A stretch of 64,000 bases of DNA from an uncultured Candidatus Saccharibacteria bacterium (GTDB lineage Bacteria; Patescibacteriota; Saccharimonadia; Saccharimonadales; HK-STAS-PATE-42): NCBI GenBank assembly GCA_937871805.1, contig CALMQB010000002.1:124001-188000 (forward strand), in the 5' to 3' direction. Positions within the stretch are counted from its first letter, which is position 1, and every line of letters begins with the position of its first letter. Below the pieces are notes generated by a model that saw only the letters and a list, made by a program, of their open reading frames with translations, had not been told where the DNA came from and ran no database searches. A program made the translations under genes and the position numbers. Positions 17,285 through 26,400 of this stretch are shown piece by piece.

Positions 17285-18126
17285 TTGACCATACCCCCAT
17301 CGAGCTTCTTTTGCTCTTCTTCCTTTGATAGGAGTGAGGTATATTGTCTGCGAGCAGATTCGATAAGCGAACTTATGCGTTCGATCTGGCTTTTACCCTC
17401 AGCGATAAAATGCGCATTGAGATTTTCTAAATTCGCCAACAACAACAATTGATGTATGGTGGCGTAATCACGTTGATTCTTACCGCTTTTATCAAGTTCG
17501 GTGTTTGCCTTGCGCCATTCAGCCGCAGTGCTGCCGAATATAATTTTGTTTAGCATGTCGGCTTCATCTGTGTAAGTATAGGTCTTAGCTTTTTCCGTAA
17601 GACTGAGCGAGGGTAGTAAAATGTTTTTGATTGAATCAGTATGTATACGATAATTAACCTTAGAAAGATAGCGGTGTGTGTTCCACTCAACCAGTTGCTG
17701 CTCTTTTTCTTTAAGCCGTTGAAACTCTGTAATAATAAGGAGCTTAAACTCTGGACTGAGCCAGGTACCGAATTCGAATGCAATATCTTTGTGCGCATAG
17801 GTGCCACCATAACGACCTCGTTTCGACACTATGCCGTTAGCGTGAGTCGATCCTATCCATTCGATAATTGATGGGTTAAAACTGTTGGCACCTGCATTAT
17901 TTTTAAAGTACACGAATTCGTGTACTTTAAAAGTTGGGTTATTGATTTGCTCCCAAAGACCGAGAAAGTCTATGGTGTTTTTTGTACGTAGCCAGCTGTG
18001 CAGCGCCCTGTGGCTACCAGCGCTCTTTGCCATATCTGTAAGACTGATGTAATCCTGCCCGTTAATTTTAGTGACATTAACCTGACTATCATTGATATTC
18101 ATTGAAAGATTTTTGGGCGTTGACAT
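17281..18126 (-). CDS. KilA-N domain protein
   Basis: A 281-residue protein with an N-terminal KilA-N DNA-binding domain: QDYISLTDMAKSAGSHRALH, SIIEWIGSTHANGI and KDIAFEFGTWLSPEFKLLII. The remainder is helical. KilA-N proteins are typical of phages and of accessory genes in type I restriction operons. It lies 19 bp after hsdM and overlaps the RhuM gene by 4 bp. Confidence 0.9.
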   Translation of the reverse strand: MSTPKNLSMNINDSQVNVTKINGQDYISLTDMAKSAGSHRALHSWLRTKNTIDFLGLWEQINNPTFKVHEFVYFKNNAGANSFNPSIIEWIGSTHANGIVSKRGRYGGTYAHKDIAFEFGTWLSPEFKLLIITEFQRLKEKEQQLVEWNTHRYLSKVNYRIHTDSIKNILLPSLSLTEKAKTYTYTDEADMLNKIIFGSTAAEWRKANTELDKSGKNQRDYATIHQLLLLANLENLNAHFIAEGKSQIERISSLIESARRQYTSLLSKEEEQKKLDGGMVK

Positions 18127-18145
18127 TATGATTTTTCCTGGTTAA

Positions 18146-19735
18146 TCATTTTTCACTTCCTTCGATATCTTTGACGATAGCATCAATCTGAGTACGGAGT
18201 TGGCTTTGCTTGCTGACAATCTGGCTGATTTCGGTATTAAGTTTAGTTATATCGACTTTTTCGGTGAAATCTTGCTGTTCAACGTAACTGCTGACCGCCA
18301 TGTTGTAATCGTTTTGGCTGATTTCATCATTCGGAACTAACCGAGCAAAGTATTCGATATCTTCGCGACCAGTGAAGGCGCCGAGGATTTTATCTTGATT
18401 GGTACCACTAAGTTTATTTTTATTGCCACCACGTACAAACTGTGCGGAGGCATCAACAAATAATGTGGCGTTATCTTTTTTACTCTTCTTTAAAATAACC
18501 AGACAAGTTGAAATACTGGTACCGAAGAATAGGTCGGGTGGTAATTGAATGACGGCGTCGACAAAGTTGTTATCCACCAAATACTTACGGATCTTGGCTT
18601 CGGCGCCACCTCTGTAGAGCACACCGGGAAACTCGACAATTGCCGCAGTTCCACTGGTTGAAAGCCAGTTGAGAATGTGCATTGTAAAGGCTAAATCTGC
18701 TTTACTTTTTGGTGCTAAAACGCCAGCTGGTGAAAAGCGTGGATCGTTAATTAAAATTGGGTTGGCGTCACCTTCCCATTTTATGGAATACGGCGGATTT
18801 GAGACAATTGCATCAAACGGCTCGTCGTCCCAGTGAGCGGGATCAGTTAAGGTGTCGCCGTGGGCGATATCGAACTTTTCGTAGTTGATGTCGTGTAAAA
18901 ACATGTTAATACGACAAAGGTTGTAAGTGGTCAGATTAATTTCTTGACCAAAAAAGCCTTGGCGAACGTTTTCTTTGCCGAGTACTTTGGCAAATTTAAG
19001 GAGCAGCGAACCTGATCCGCAAGCAGGGTCGTAGACTTTGTTAACCTCTGTTTTACCTGCCACGGTGATTCGCGCCAATAGTTCGCTGACCTCTTGAGGC
19101 GTGAAGAATTCTCCGCCAGATTTACCAGCCGAAGAGGCGTACATGGTCATCAGATACTCGTAGGCGTCGCCAAAGGCGTCGATGGTGTTATCTTCGTACT
19201 TACCAACTTCGAGGCTGCCAACGGCGTCGAGCAGCTTGACAAGACGTTCATTACGCTTGGCAACCGATTGGCCGAGCTTGTTGCTGTTCACATCGAGATC
19301 GTCGAACAACCCTTTTATGTCGTCTTCACTGTCGGCCCCTTTGGCGGAGTTTTCAATATTACGGAAAACACCCGATAATACCTCGTTTAAGTTATCTTCT
19401 TCTTTGGCTCGTTTACGAATATTCTGGAAGAGTTCACTTGGTAGAATGTAGAAACCTTTTTCTTGTACCGTATCAACTCGTCCAAACTCTGCCGCGTCGT
19501 CACTTAAATTTGCGTATTCAAAATCAGCTGCGCCTGTCCGTTTTTCTTCAGCATTAATGTAATTAGTCAAATTTTCAGAGATAAAGCGATAAAATAATAT
19601 CCCTAAAACGTACTGTTTGAAATCCCAACCATCAACCGAACCACGCAGATCGTTGGCAATTTTCCAAATCGTACTATGCAAATTAGCACGTTCTTGTTCT
19701 TTTTTAGTGTCTAAAGTATCTGATGATTCTGCCAT
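18146..19735 (-). CDS. hsdM: type I restriction-modification methyltransferase subunit
   Basis: N6-adenine methyltransferase subunit of a type I system, 529 residues. The N-terminal HsdM helical domain (WKIANDLRGSVDGWDFKQYV) is followed by GEFFTPQEVSELL, motif I DPACGSGSLLLKF and motif IV SNPPYS; the C-terminus is coiled-coil-like, for contact with HsdS. It heads an operon that ends in a truncated hsdS, and no hsdR is in the window. Unless partner subunits are elsewhere, the system is probably inactive as a restriction system. Confidence 0.95.
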   Translation of the reverse strand: MAESSDTLDTKKEQERANLHSTIWKIANDLRGSVDGWDFKQYVLGILFYRFISENLTNYINAEEKRTGAADFEYANLSDDAAEFGRVDTVQEKGFYILPSELFQNIRKRAKEEDNLNEVLSGVFRNIENSAKGADSEDDIKGLFDDLDVNSNKLGQSVAKRNERLVKLLDAVGSLEVGKYEDNTIDAFGDAYEYLMTMYASSAGKSGGEFFTPQEVSELLARITVAGKTEVNKVYDPACGSGSLLLKFAKVLGKENVRQGFFGQEINLTTYNLCRINMFLHDINYEKFDIAHGDTLTDPAHWDDEPFDAIVSNPPYSIKWEGDANPILINDPRFSPAGVLAPKSKADLAFTMHILNWLSTSGTAAIVEFPGVLYRGGAEAKIRKYLVDNNFVDAVIQLPPDLFFGTSISTCLVILKKSKKDNATLFVDASAQFVRGGNKNKLSGTNQDKILGAFTGREDIEYFARLVPNDEISQNDYNMAVSSYVEQQDFTEKVDITKLNTEISQIVSKQSQLRTQIDAIVKDIEGSEK

Positions 19736-19797
19736 ATTATTTGGTAATTATACCCTAAATAAGAACTGGGTGCTTAAGTTTTTATAGCGCCTGCCTG

Positions 19798-20160
19798 CTA
19801 GACGTCTAGCTTCCAGAGCATTGTTAATTGCCGATTATGTGGTGTTTCGATAGCTTTAAAGCCGGCTTTTTCTGCAGCTTTTCTGGAGGCAATGTTTGTT
19901 TTTCTGATATGGATATACAACTTAGGTAAGTTCGACTGTTCAGATGCTAAGCGATAAGCTTCGGTTCCTATGCCCTTTCCCTGCATCGTTTTATTCACTT
20001 CTAAAGATAGGCTGGAATGCTTTCCAAGGACTTCGTCTTCGATGCTATTTATATAGACATGCCCGGCCCTGACACCGCCTTGATAAATGTGCCAGTAGTA
20101 CCCACCTGCTCCGCCGCCTCTGCCTTTGAAACCTTTACCCTGGATCAACTTAACTGCCAT
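19798..20160 (-). CDS. GNAT family N-acetyltransferase
   Basis: A short (120-residue) acetyltransferase with the acetyl-CoA pyrophosphate-binding loop MQGKGIGTEAYRLASE and the downstream KAAEKAGFKAIE helix. The substrate is unknown. It sits at the right edge of defence island 1, 62 bp upstream of hsdM on the same strand. Confidence 0.75.
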   Translation of the reverse strand: MAVKLIQGKGFKGRGGGAGGYYWHIYQGGVRAGHVYINSIEDEVLGKHSSLSLEVNKTMQGKGIGTEAYRLASEQSNLPKLYIHIRKTNIASRKAAEKAGFKAIETPHNRQLTMLWKLDV

Positions 20161-20365
20161 GTGTAATCGTATTCGCTTTTAAAATAATTTCTTGGCTGAG
20201 ATGGTGGGCAGGTATACTTTACAGATCATAATGGTACATTTGGGACACCACTACGTAGATTATAACATTAGTACCTAGCCTGCCTCCATGGCGGTGAGAA
20301 ACAACACCATGCTATACGAACCTGCTAGTAAGCTTAGGGGATGTTGTCCGCAATCCTTTTTAGAC

Positions 20366-20977
20366 CTAAGGGCTTTGAACTAGACCCATTGTAATCTTAT
20401 CTATGTCAGACGGATAGACACTAGATGAACCCTGTATAAAGAGCGGTGGTACGGCACTATCCGCAGGAGTTATGAGCGCATTGGTAACATGAAAGCCTAG
20501 TGCATAAGGGACTATCGAGTCCTCAACTATAGCTGGGCCAATGTCTACAGATCTGAAGAAGCACTGTATGGCGTCTCCTTGGGGTACATGAAAGCCTACT
20601 TCATAAGGTGGAGCTTCTGGATTCGGTTCTTGATCCAACTCCTGATCTTTCATAATTTCAGCTACAAATTCTGGTGAGCTGGTAAAAAAATCCATTTCAC
20701 CCTGGAGGTATATTTCGGTGTCTTGCCCCTCAAACCCGGGGTGTTGAGTTAGGAGCATTTCCAACCTTCTTGCGGCGTCATGAAGTTGCGTAGCTCTGAC
20801 AAGTACATTCTGTTCTTCACCTTCAACGTCACCGTCAAGCATCTCGCCCATTAATTTAGTGTAGAGGGTTGCTACGCTGCCCAGTAGTCCACGACCAACT
20901 GGCGTTACATTTGGATTTGGAGTTGGGACTAGTGGGGCGTTGGGTATGCGTAGATTGCGATCTCTATTCGTTGACAT
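20366..20977 (-). CDS. hypothetical protein, lysine-poor orphan
   Basis: A 203-residue acidic protein with a proline- and asparagine-rich N-terminus (PNAPLVPTPNPNVTPVG), a helical middle and two similar strands (YEVGFHVPQG and YALGFHVTNA) that suggest an internal duplication. No family recognised. A TATATA-like box lies just before the ATG, so the start may be leaderless. It follows tRNA-Gln on the same strand. About 205 bp without genes separate its end from the GNAT gene. Confidence 0.5.
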   Translation of the reverse strand: MSTNRDRNLRIPNAPLVPTPNPNVTPVGRGLLGSVATLYTKLMGEMLDGDVEGEEQNVLVRATQLHDAARRLEMLLTQHPGFEGQDTEIYLQGEMDFFTSSPEFVAEIMKDQELDQEPNPEAPPYEVGFHVPQGDAIQCFFRSVDIGPAIVEDSIVPYALGFHVTNALITPADSAVPPLFIQGSSSVYPSDIDKITMGLVQSP

Positions 20978-21038
20978 ATCTTGTATATAGTAAAAGCCTA
21001 TTTATTCTAGTGATTGAAATCTTCTTACAGGTATTCCT

Positions 21039-21113
21039 TGGCTGGGGCGGTAGGGATCGAACCTACGATCTTCGGTACCAGAAACCGCTGCCGTACCACT
21101 TGGCCACGCCCCA
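21039..21113 (-). tRNA. tRNA-Gln (anticodon CTG)
   Basis: A cloverleaf reads on the minus strand with 7-bp acceptor TGGGGCG/CGCCCCA, D-loop AGTGGTA, anticodon loop TTCTGGT (anticodon CTG, for CAG) and T-arm GTAGG-TTCGATC-CCTAC. The 3' GCCA is encoded. Confidence 0.93.
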
Positions 21114-21156
21114 TCATTCTTCTAATTTTAGCATATAGAGTGTAAAGTTAAACTTA

Positions 21157-21960
21157 ATGAATCTAAAATCAAGAAAATATATAAAAACTAAACTAGTCGT
21201 ATTCCCAATTCTAGCCTTGGTTTTTATTGGTGCTGGTATTGGAATATCTGTGGCGCTGAAGAAAGATGACCCTAAAAATAAGAAGTTGGAAGTAGAGTCT
21301 GCGCAGAGCAATGTCACAGAAGTTGACCCTAAAAACGAACAGACACAAGAAGTCGAACTTAATATTACTTCTGCAGATAGCCAGTATGTTTTAGTCAATA
21401 AAAAGTTCGGCCTGGAGCCGGTGGATTATCGCCCGGAAGATTTGGTGATTCCAAAAGTAAACTTAACTGCTAGTGATTCTAATGACGAAAAATCTGTGCG
21501 GGAATTGATTACTCCAAATTTGGAAGAGATGCTGACTGCCGCAAAAAAAGTTAACTTAGATTTAACAATGAACAGTGGATTCCGCTCTTCAAAATTACAA
21601 GCTTTTTACTTTAATAATTACGTTAAACAATCTGGGCTAGAGGCTGCTAAAAGATACTCTGCAGAGCCCGGACATAGTGAACATCAAACTGGGCTTTCAT
21701 TTGATTTAAGTTACACAGATCGAAAATGCTACTTAGATGCTTGCTTTGGAGAAACTGATGCTGGAGTTTGGCTAGCAGAAAATGCTCATAGTTATGGTTT
21801 TATTTTGCGTTACCCAAAAGACAAGGAAGAAATTACTGGCTACCAATATGAGCCGTGGCATTTCAGGTTTGTTGGTAAAGATATCGCAACGGAGATTTTT
21901 GATCAAAAACTTAGTTACGAGGAATACTTAGCGAACTTAAACTTAATAAGTTTGGAGTAG
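21157..21960 (+). CDS. D-alanyl-D-alanine carboxypeptidase, VanY family (M15B)
   Basis: Zinc peptidase that trims peptidoglycan stem peptides, acting outside the cell. An N-terminal signal anchor (residues about 12-32) is followed by a charged linker and the M15B domain: NSGFRSSKLQ, SEHQTGLSFDL (the SxHxxGxxxD zinc motif) and EPWHFRF (second His). 267 residues is normal. The ATG lies 8 bases after a TAAAGT box, and the TTAAACTTAA word exactly bridges the two. The 3' end overlaps the convergent capA-like gene by 18 bp. Confidence 0.9.
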   Translation: MNLKSRKYIKTKLVVFPILALVFIGAGIGISVALKKDDPKNKKLEVESAQSNVTEVDPKNEQTQEVELNITSADSQYVLVNKKFGLEPVDYRPEDLVIPKVNLTASDSNDEKSVRELITPNLEEMLTAAKKVNLDLTMNSGFRSSKLQAFYFNNYVKQSGLEAAKRYSAEPGHSEHQTGLSFDLSYTDRKCYLDACFGETDAGVWLAENAHSYGFILRYPKDKEEITGYQYEPWHFRFVGKDIATEIFDQKLSYEEYLANLNLISLE

Positions 21961-23166
21961 TTCAACTGCTGGATTATCTAAATATTTTGTAAGATTTTGA
22001 ATTTGCTGATCTGCAGTGGTTTTAAAATCATTACGCTGAGCAATTAGATCTTGAGATTCTTGTAAGGTAGAGTATTTAAGCTTAGTCCTGCTTAATAATT
22101 GAGCCTGACTTAATCCGACAGAAGAGCCCCACACGTAGTGCATATAAGTTGGCAGAACCCGAGGTTCAGTAATTTGAACTTTGCCATCATCTCCTTTTTT
22201 AATGTTCAGGATTGCGACTCCAGAAAAGAGTTGATCAGCCGTCAATTGGGAATTGAGACCATTGCCAATCGAATAAAAGACGTGCGTTTTAGCTCCATCT
22301 GGGCGATCAAGAGTTTGGTAGGGCTGCCAAACGTGAGGACCGGTGCCGATGATGATGTCTGCTCCGGCATCGGAGATTTGCTTAGCATATTTTGTTTGCG
22401 CAGAAGTTAATTGGTGCGAATCTTCTTTTCCCCAGTGCACTGAAACCACGACTAAATCCGCCTTAGCACGCAAATTGGAGATCTTTTTTTCTATCAAACC
22501 AGGGCTGGAGAGCATATTTACATTGTAAGCATTTTGTAAAGTTTTATTATTGACCTCATTGAATGAAACGTATCCAACCTTAATTCCTTTAAGTTCAAAG
22601 ATTTGATCTGTAGATTGTTGCCCAGCAGAACGATTCACTCCAGACACTCCAAGCGGCTTGAGTTTATCCCACTCATCTAGGGTTTGAGATATTCCCGCAG
22701 AGCCTTGGTCATTTGCATGATTGTTGCCTAAAGAAATTAAGTTGCAACCAAAGCTGGAGATGTCTTCTGGGAACTTGATTGGAGCATTAAAAGCTGGATA
22801 GCCTTGAGTTGAAATCTGAGCTGCACTGGGTGATTCTTGATTGCAGAAACGGAGATCGGACTTTTTAAAACTCTGCTGTAATTCTGGAGAAATTAAACTT
22901 AAGTAATCAAAACTTCCATCGGCTTGTTTAGCAGCCTGGTTAACAGTATCGTGCGGGAGCATATCTCCGACCATTGCAAAATCGAAAGAGGTGTCTTCTT
23001 TTTTGGGCTCCTCCTTCCTTGGAGTGGCGACGGAGGAGCTTTCAACTGTCTGCACTTTTCGACTATTCTTAAGCGCCAAAAGAGCCAGTGATGAGCCTAA
23101 TAAAATTAGAGCTGTAAGACCTATTGTGGCCAGTTTTTTTGAATCAAGTTTAATTTTTTTGAACAT
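21943..23166 (-). CDS. CapA family protein (PGA_cap metallophosphoesterase fold)
   Basis: A 407-residue exported protein: N-terminal signal anchor (residues about 13-30), a linker, then the PGA_cap domain with DFAMVGDMLPHDTVN, ISLGNNHANDQG, VSVHWGKEDS and IIGTGPHVWQPYQTL, which supply the metal ligands. Family members are linked to poly-gamma-glutamate capsule production, but no other capsule genes are nearby, so the substrate is uncertain. It ends inside the 3' end of the convergent VanY gene. Confidence 0.88.
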   Translation of the reverse strand: MFKKIKLDSKKLATIGLTALILLGSSLALLALKNSRKVQTVESSSVATPRKEEPKKEDTSFDFAMVGDMLPHDTVNQAAKQADGSFDYLSLISPELQQSFKKSDLRFCNQESPSAAQISTQGYPAFNAPIKFPEDISSFGCNLISLGNNHANDQGSAGISQTLDEWDKLKPLGVSGVNRSAGQQSTDQIFELKGIKVGYVSFNEVNNKTLQNAYNVNMLSSPGLIEKKISNLRAKADLVVVSVHWGKEDSHQLTSAQTKYAKQISDAGADIIIGTGPHVWQPYQTLDRPDGAKTHVFYSIGNGLNSQLTADQLFSGVAILNIKKGDDGKVQITEPRVLPTYMHYVWGSSVGLSQAQLLSRTKLKYSTLQESQDLIAQRNDFKTTADQQIQNLTKYLDNPAVELLQTY

Positions 23167-23203
23167 TACTTAAATCTACTTTTGGTTTGACTAAACTATA
23201 AAG

Positions 23204-24019
23204 CTAGCTCTTCGAGCTCGTATGAGCTTTGAGATTCTCAACCCACCACTTCCGCTCTTTTACATTGGGGTCAGCAATTGGCATTAAAAACCTTCCGAGT
23301 AGTGAAAGGATTCCCGCACCAAGAATTCTAACGACAGCAGAATGAGCAAAGTTTAAATTATACTTGGCGCTGCTGGTGCGTATTTCAAGAATTCCAGGCA
23401 TAAAAGATGGCGCTTTAATTTTGGTAATTTGCTTAGGATTCAGCTTAAAGACTGATTCTGTAGGCTGCTTGCTCTTTTCGTCGATAACTTGGAGTCCTAT
23501 GTCGCCGTCCTTATACCAGCTTAAGCGGGCTTGCTTAACGCTAAAGTTGGTTTTACCGATCCAAACAAGATCAGATTGATGAATTATATCTTCAGTCGCT
23601 GGGGCCTGTAGACCCTGCTGCGGAGCCTGTACCAGAGCAGTATCTGGAATGTGGGGTTCTGCTGAGGGCTGTTGTTGAGGCTGAGGATCAACCGATGGTT
23701 GACCGCCAGACTGCACAGGAGGCATTGGAGCAACTGGAGACTGGTTATGCTGAGGCTGCACAAGAGGGTTAATCTGCTCTCCGGCTTGTGGAGTCTCAAC
23801 CTGAGGTTGTGGCGCTAAGGCTGGTTGCGGTTGCTGAAAATCTGGCTGGTCTGTGCGTTGAGCTTGAACCCGATCACTGGCACTAGGACTAGGACTATCA
23901 GTATCAGGCATAATTACCTGTGGCTGTTGTGGTAATGAATGCTGGGGCTGAGCGCTGAGAGACTGCTCTTGAGCTGTTTGTGGTTGTGCCTGCTGAGAAT
24001 CTTGCTGTTGAGGATTCAT
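23204..24019 (-). CDS. proline/glutamine-rich protein with C-terminal PH-like domain
   Basis: A 271-residue protein in two parts. Residues 1-145 are low complexity, dominated by Gln, Pro and Ala (PQQQDSQQAQPQ, QPALAPQPQV), and probably disordered. Residues 150-265 form a compact beta-rich domain (DLVWIGKTNFSVKQARLSWY, FKLNPKQITKIKAP, ILEIRTSSAKYNL) ending in a hydrophobic stretch, consistent with a PH-like domain. Function unknown. It lies 8 bp downstream of the small membrane protein gene, probably in one operon. Confidence 0.65.
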   Translation of the reverse strand: MNPQQQDSQQAQPQTAQEQSLSAQPQHSLPQQPQVIMPDTDSPSPSASDRVQAQRTDQPDFQQPQPALAPQPQVETPQAGEQINPLVQPQHNQSPVAPMPPVQSGGQPSVDPQPQQQPSAEPHIPDTALVQAPQQGLQAPATEDIIHQSDLVWIGKTNFSVKQARLSWYKDGDIGLQVIDEKSKQPTESVFKLNPKQITKIKAPSFMPGILEIRTSSAKYNLNFAHSAVVRILGAGILSLLGRFLMPIADPNVKERKWWVENLKAHTSSKS

Positions 24020-24026
24020 AATTGCT

Positions 24027-24263
24027 TTATTTCTTAAGTTTAACTTTGCTTTTATTTTTTGACCTGGATTTTAAAGTTGCTACTAAAACTAGACCTGATG
24101 CAAAGAGATAGAATAATATTCCAAAAACTATCTTAATCCAGATTGGGAATAATACCCAAACCCATGGCCAGTCTATGGCTCCAACCAGTTTTAAAATGAT
24201 AAAAGTAAATCCAAAAAATCCGATTAGCCCTCTTCTACTTTGCCGACCGTAATTTTTATTCAT
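24027..24263 (-). CDS. small membrane protein
   Basis: A 78-residue protein with two hydrophobic helices (residues about 13-30 and 42-64) and a lysine-rich C-terminal tail. No family assigned. The last codons carry a TTAAGTTTAA copy and another lies 21 bp upstream of the ATG. Confidence 0.55.
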   Translation of the reverse strand: MNKNYGRQSRRGLIGFFGFTFIILKLVGAIDWPWVWVLFPIWIKIVFGILFYLFASGLVLVATLKSRSKNKSKVKLKK

Positions 24264-24410
24264 TGATTTTAACTTTATCTAATTTAAGTTTAACATAATC
24301 AGTTTTAGGGCTTACTGAATATAACTGGGCATAAAGTGGTACAAATATCTTAGATTGAGATTAGGTTTCGGTATGGGTGCTACTTAACTACAAGGATCTA
24401 AACTTATTGC

Positions 24411-24419
24411 TGATATAAT
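24411..24419 (+). promoter_or_regulatory. extended -10 promoter of purF
   Basis: TGATATAAT, an extended -10 box (TGnTATAAT), ends 9 bases before the purF ATG, so the mRNA should be leaderless. No good -35 box is visible, as is common with extended -10 promoters. Confidence 0.65.
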
Positions 24420-24428
24420 TCTAGGCTA

Positions 24429-25805
24429 ATGAGGAGTATTAATGAAAAGTGCGCTGTAATCGGCATTTCTACAACTACGGAGATTGATGTAGCAAGACTT
24501 GTTTACCTGGGCTTGTGGTCTTTGCAACACCGTGGACAAGATAGTTCGGGTATTGCCACCTTTGATAAGGACTCTGGGATTATTGTCCATAAAAAAGAAG
24601 GCCTGGTTAGCCAAGTATATAGCCATAGCTCACTAGATAAACTTAAGGGCCAGGTTTCAATTGGGCACAATCGTTATTCTACTTCTGGCGGAAATGATTC
24701 TGCCTACAACCAACCATTAGTAGATGACTCTTTAGATTTTGCTTTTGCTCATAACGGGAATTTACCAACCCTAGACAAACTTAAGTCTTACCTAAAAGAA
24801 GCTCATATCAATTCTAGAAATAAAAATGATACTGGGATGATGTTTTTAGCGCTCAGCAATGAACTGCGACTAAATAAATCCTTACAAAAAGCTGTTAAAA
24901 GTTGCTGGGATTTATTTAGCGGAGCCTTCAGCTGTGTCGGAATTTATGAAGAGAGCTTATTCGCATTTAGAGATAGTTTTGGAATTAGACCGCTTGCAAT
25001 TGGTAAACTCAAGTCTGGATACGTGGTGGCGTCTGAAACTGTGGCACTCGACATTATTGGCGCAGACTTCATTAGAGATGTCAGGCCTGGAGAGTTGGTC
25101 ATAATTAATAAAAACAAGCTAAAATCTATTCAGATAGCAGATGGTAAAGAAAAGATTGATGCCTTTGAGTTTGTTTATTTGGCTCGCCCAGATAGCAGAA
25201 TCGCAGGTCGGAGTGTCTACACCACTAGATACGAGGCGGGGAAAGTGTTAGCTAAACTTAAACCTGTCAAAGCAGATATTGTGGTTGGAATCCCAGATTC
25301 TGGCTTAGCTGCAGCAACTGGTTTTGCACACCAAGCTGGCATTAACAGAGAACAAGGTTTACTCAAAAACAGGTACATCGGTAGAACTTTTATTGAGCCA
25401 GAAAAAATTAGAAAGAGTAGTGTTGAACTTAAGTTTAATGTAATCGTTGAAAGAGTTGCTAAAAAAGACATCATTTTAGTTGACGATTCTTTAGTTCGAG
25501 GCAATACTCTAAAGTATGTCATTCAACTTTTAAAAAGCTATGGCGCCAAGAAGATCCACGTTAGAATTGCATCTCCACCAATAAAATTTCCAGATTATTA
25601 TGGTATTGATACTCCAAAAAATAATGATTTAATTGCTGCCCAGCATTCTACTGCAGAAATACAAGAAATTATTGGGGCAGACAGTCTAGAATTTTTAGAC
25701 TTAACCGATTTTATCAAAAGTACGGGACTGCCAAAGTCTAGACTGAATCTTTCTAGTTTTAATGGAGAGTATCCAATTGAAGTTCCGAGAGTCAACAGTT
25801 TTTAA
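24429..25805 (+). CDS. purF: amidophosphoribosyltransferase
   Basis: Catalyses the first step of purine synthesis (PRPP plus glutamine to phosphoribosylamine). The N-terminal nucleophile Cys is at residue 8 (MRSINEKCAVIGIS) after a short propeptide, followed by LQHRGQDSSGIATF; the PRPP loop is DIILVDDSLVRGNT. The C-terminal block LNLSSFNGEYPIEV aligns with the Fe-S cysteine region of B. subtilis PurF but has lost the cysteines. No other purine gene is in the window, so its role in a reduced genome is unclear. The gene ends 2 bp from a convergent gene. Confidence 0.92.
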   Translation: MRSINEKCAVIGISTTTEIDVARLVYLGLWSLQHRGQDSSGIATFDKDSGIIVHKKEGLVSQVYSHSSLDKLKGQVSIGHNRYSTSGGNDSAYNQPLVDDSLDFAFAHNGNLPTLDKLKSYLKEAHINSRNKNDTGMMFLALSNELRLNKSLQKAVKSCWDLFSGAFSCVGIYEESLFAFRDSFGIRPLAIGKLKSGYVVASETVALDIIGADFIRDVRPGELVIINKNKLKSIQIADGKEKIDAFEFVYLARPDSRIAGRSVYTTRYEAGKVLAKLKPVKADIVVGIPDSGLAAATGFAHQAGINREQGLLKNRYIGRTFIEPEKIRKSSVELKFNVIVERVAKKDIILVDDSLVRGNTLKYVIQLLKSYGAKKIHVRIASPPIKFPDYYGIDTPKNNDLIAAQHSTAEIQEIIGADSLEFLDLTDFIKSTGLPKSRLNLSSFNGEYPIEVPRVNSF

Positions 25806-25807
25806 AT

Positions 25808-26386
25808 TTAATCTAGGTGCACTTCACTGCACTCAGATCCAGAAATACACGACATTGACCCTACGCCAGAAGAGAGCTCACTAATATCGAGCTGCGTCGA
25901 TTCCTGAGGGTTAACCCTCAGGCAGTTAGAAAGTGGTCGGTACTCTGCAGGCTGCCTAGAGTCATAATACTCAGAAACCTTAATCAAGCAGAGTGTATTT
26001 TCTGGACCACTTAAGTTAAAGCTAAATTCGCCAGAAGTAGTCTTAACCAGCCGAACTGTGGATGACATCCTTACCGACTTACTGTCGGTTGCATAATAAT
26101 ACCCCTCAGAAATCTCATAGTTAGGGTTTTTAGGATATTTATGTTGCTTGAACTCATCACGAATAGCCTGCTCTGAGCCAACTAGTATTCTGGCAGAATT
26201 AGGACTTCGACCAATCTCGCCGTCGTCCAACCCTTGCAGAATAGAATATGAGTACCCAGAGATCTTCCCCGCCCTTTTTGATGTTGACTGGCTTTTATTA
26301 TCAGCCAGCAGGAATATGCTAAAAGTAATGACGAGAGAGGTGGCTAGAAGAGAGCCCACTGCAATATAGCCTGTTCGTCTTTTCAT
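25808..26386 (-). CDS. membrane-anchored hypothetical protein
   Basis: A 192-residue protein with one N-terminal transmembrane segment (residues about 7-28), then an extracytoplasmic domain with four cysteines in its C-terminal half (NTLCLIKV, LSNCLRVN, SMCISGSECSEVH by approximate reading), so disulfides are possible. No family recognised. It follows the LPXTG protein gene by 14 bp on the same strand and may share its operon. Confidence 0.55.
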   Translation of the reverse strand: MKRRTGYIAVGSLLATSLVITFSIFLLADNKSQSTSKRAGKISGYSYSILQGLDDGEIGRSPNSARILVGSEQAIRDEFKQHKYPKNPNYEISEGYYYATDSKSVRMSSTVRLVKTTSGEFSFNLSGPENTLCLIKVSEYYDSRQPAEYRPLSNCLRVNPQESTQLDISELSSGVGSMSCISGSECSEVHLD

Positions 26387-26400
26387 TAAATTTAGCTTAA

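Noticed and set aside
10412-20160. A prophage or an intact integrative element
   Set aside because: No capsid, terminase, integrase or transposase genes are seen; the only recombinase is an N-terminal fragment and no flanking direct repeats were found by eye.
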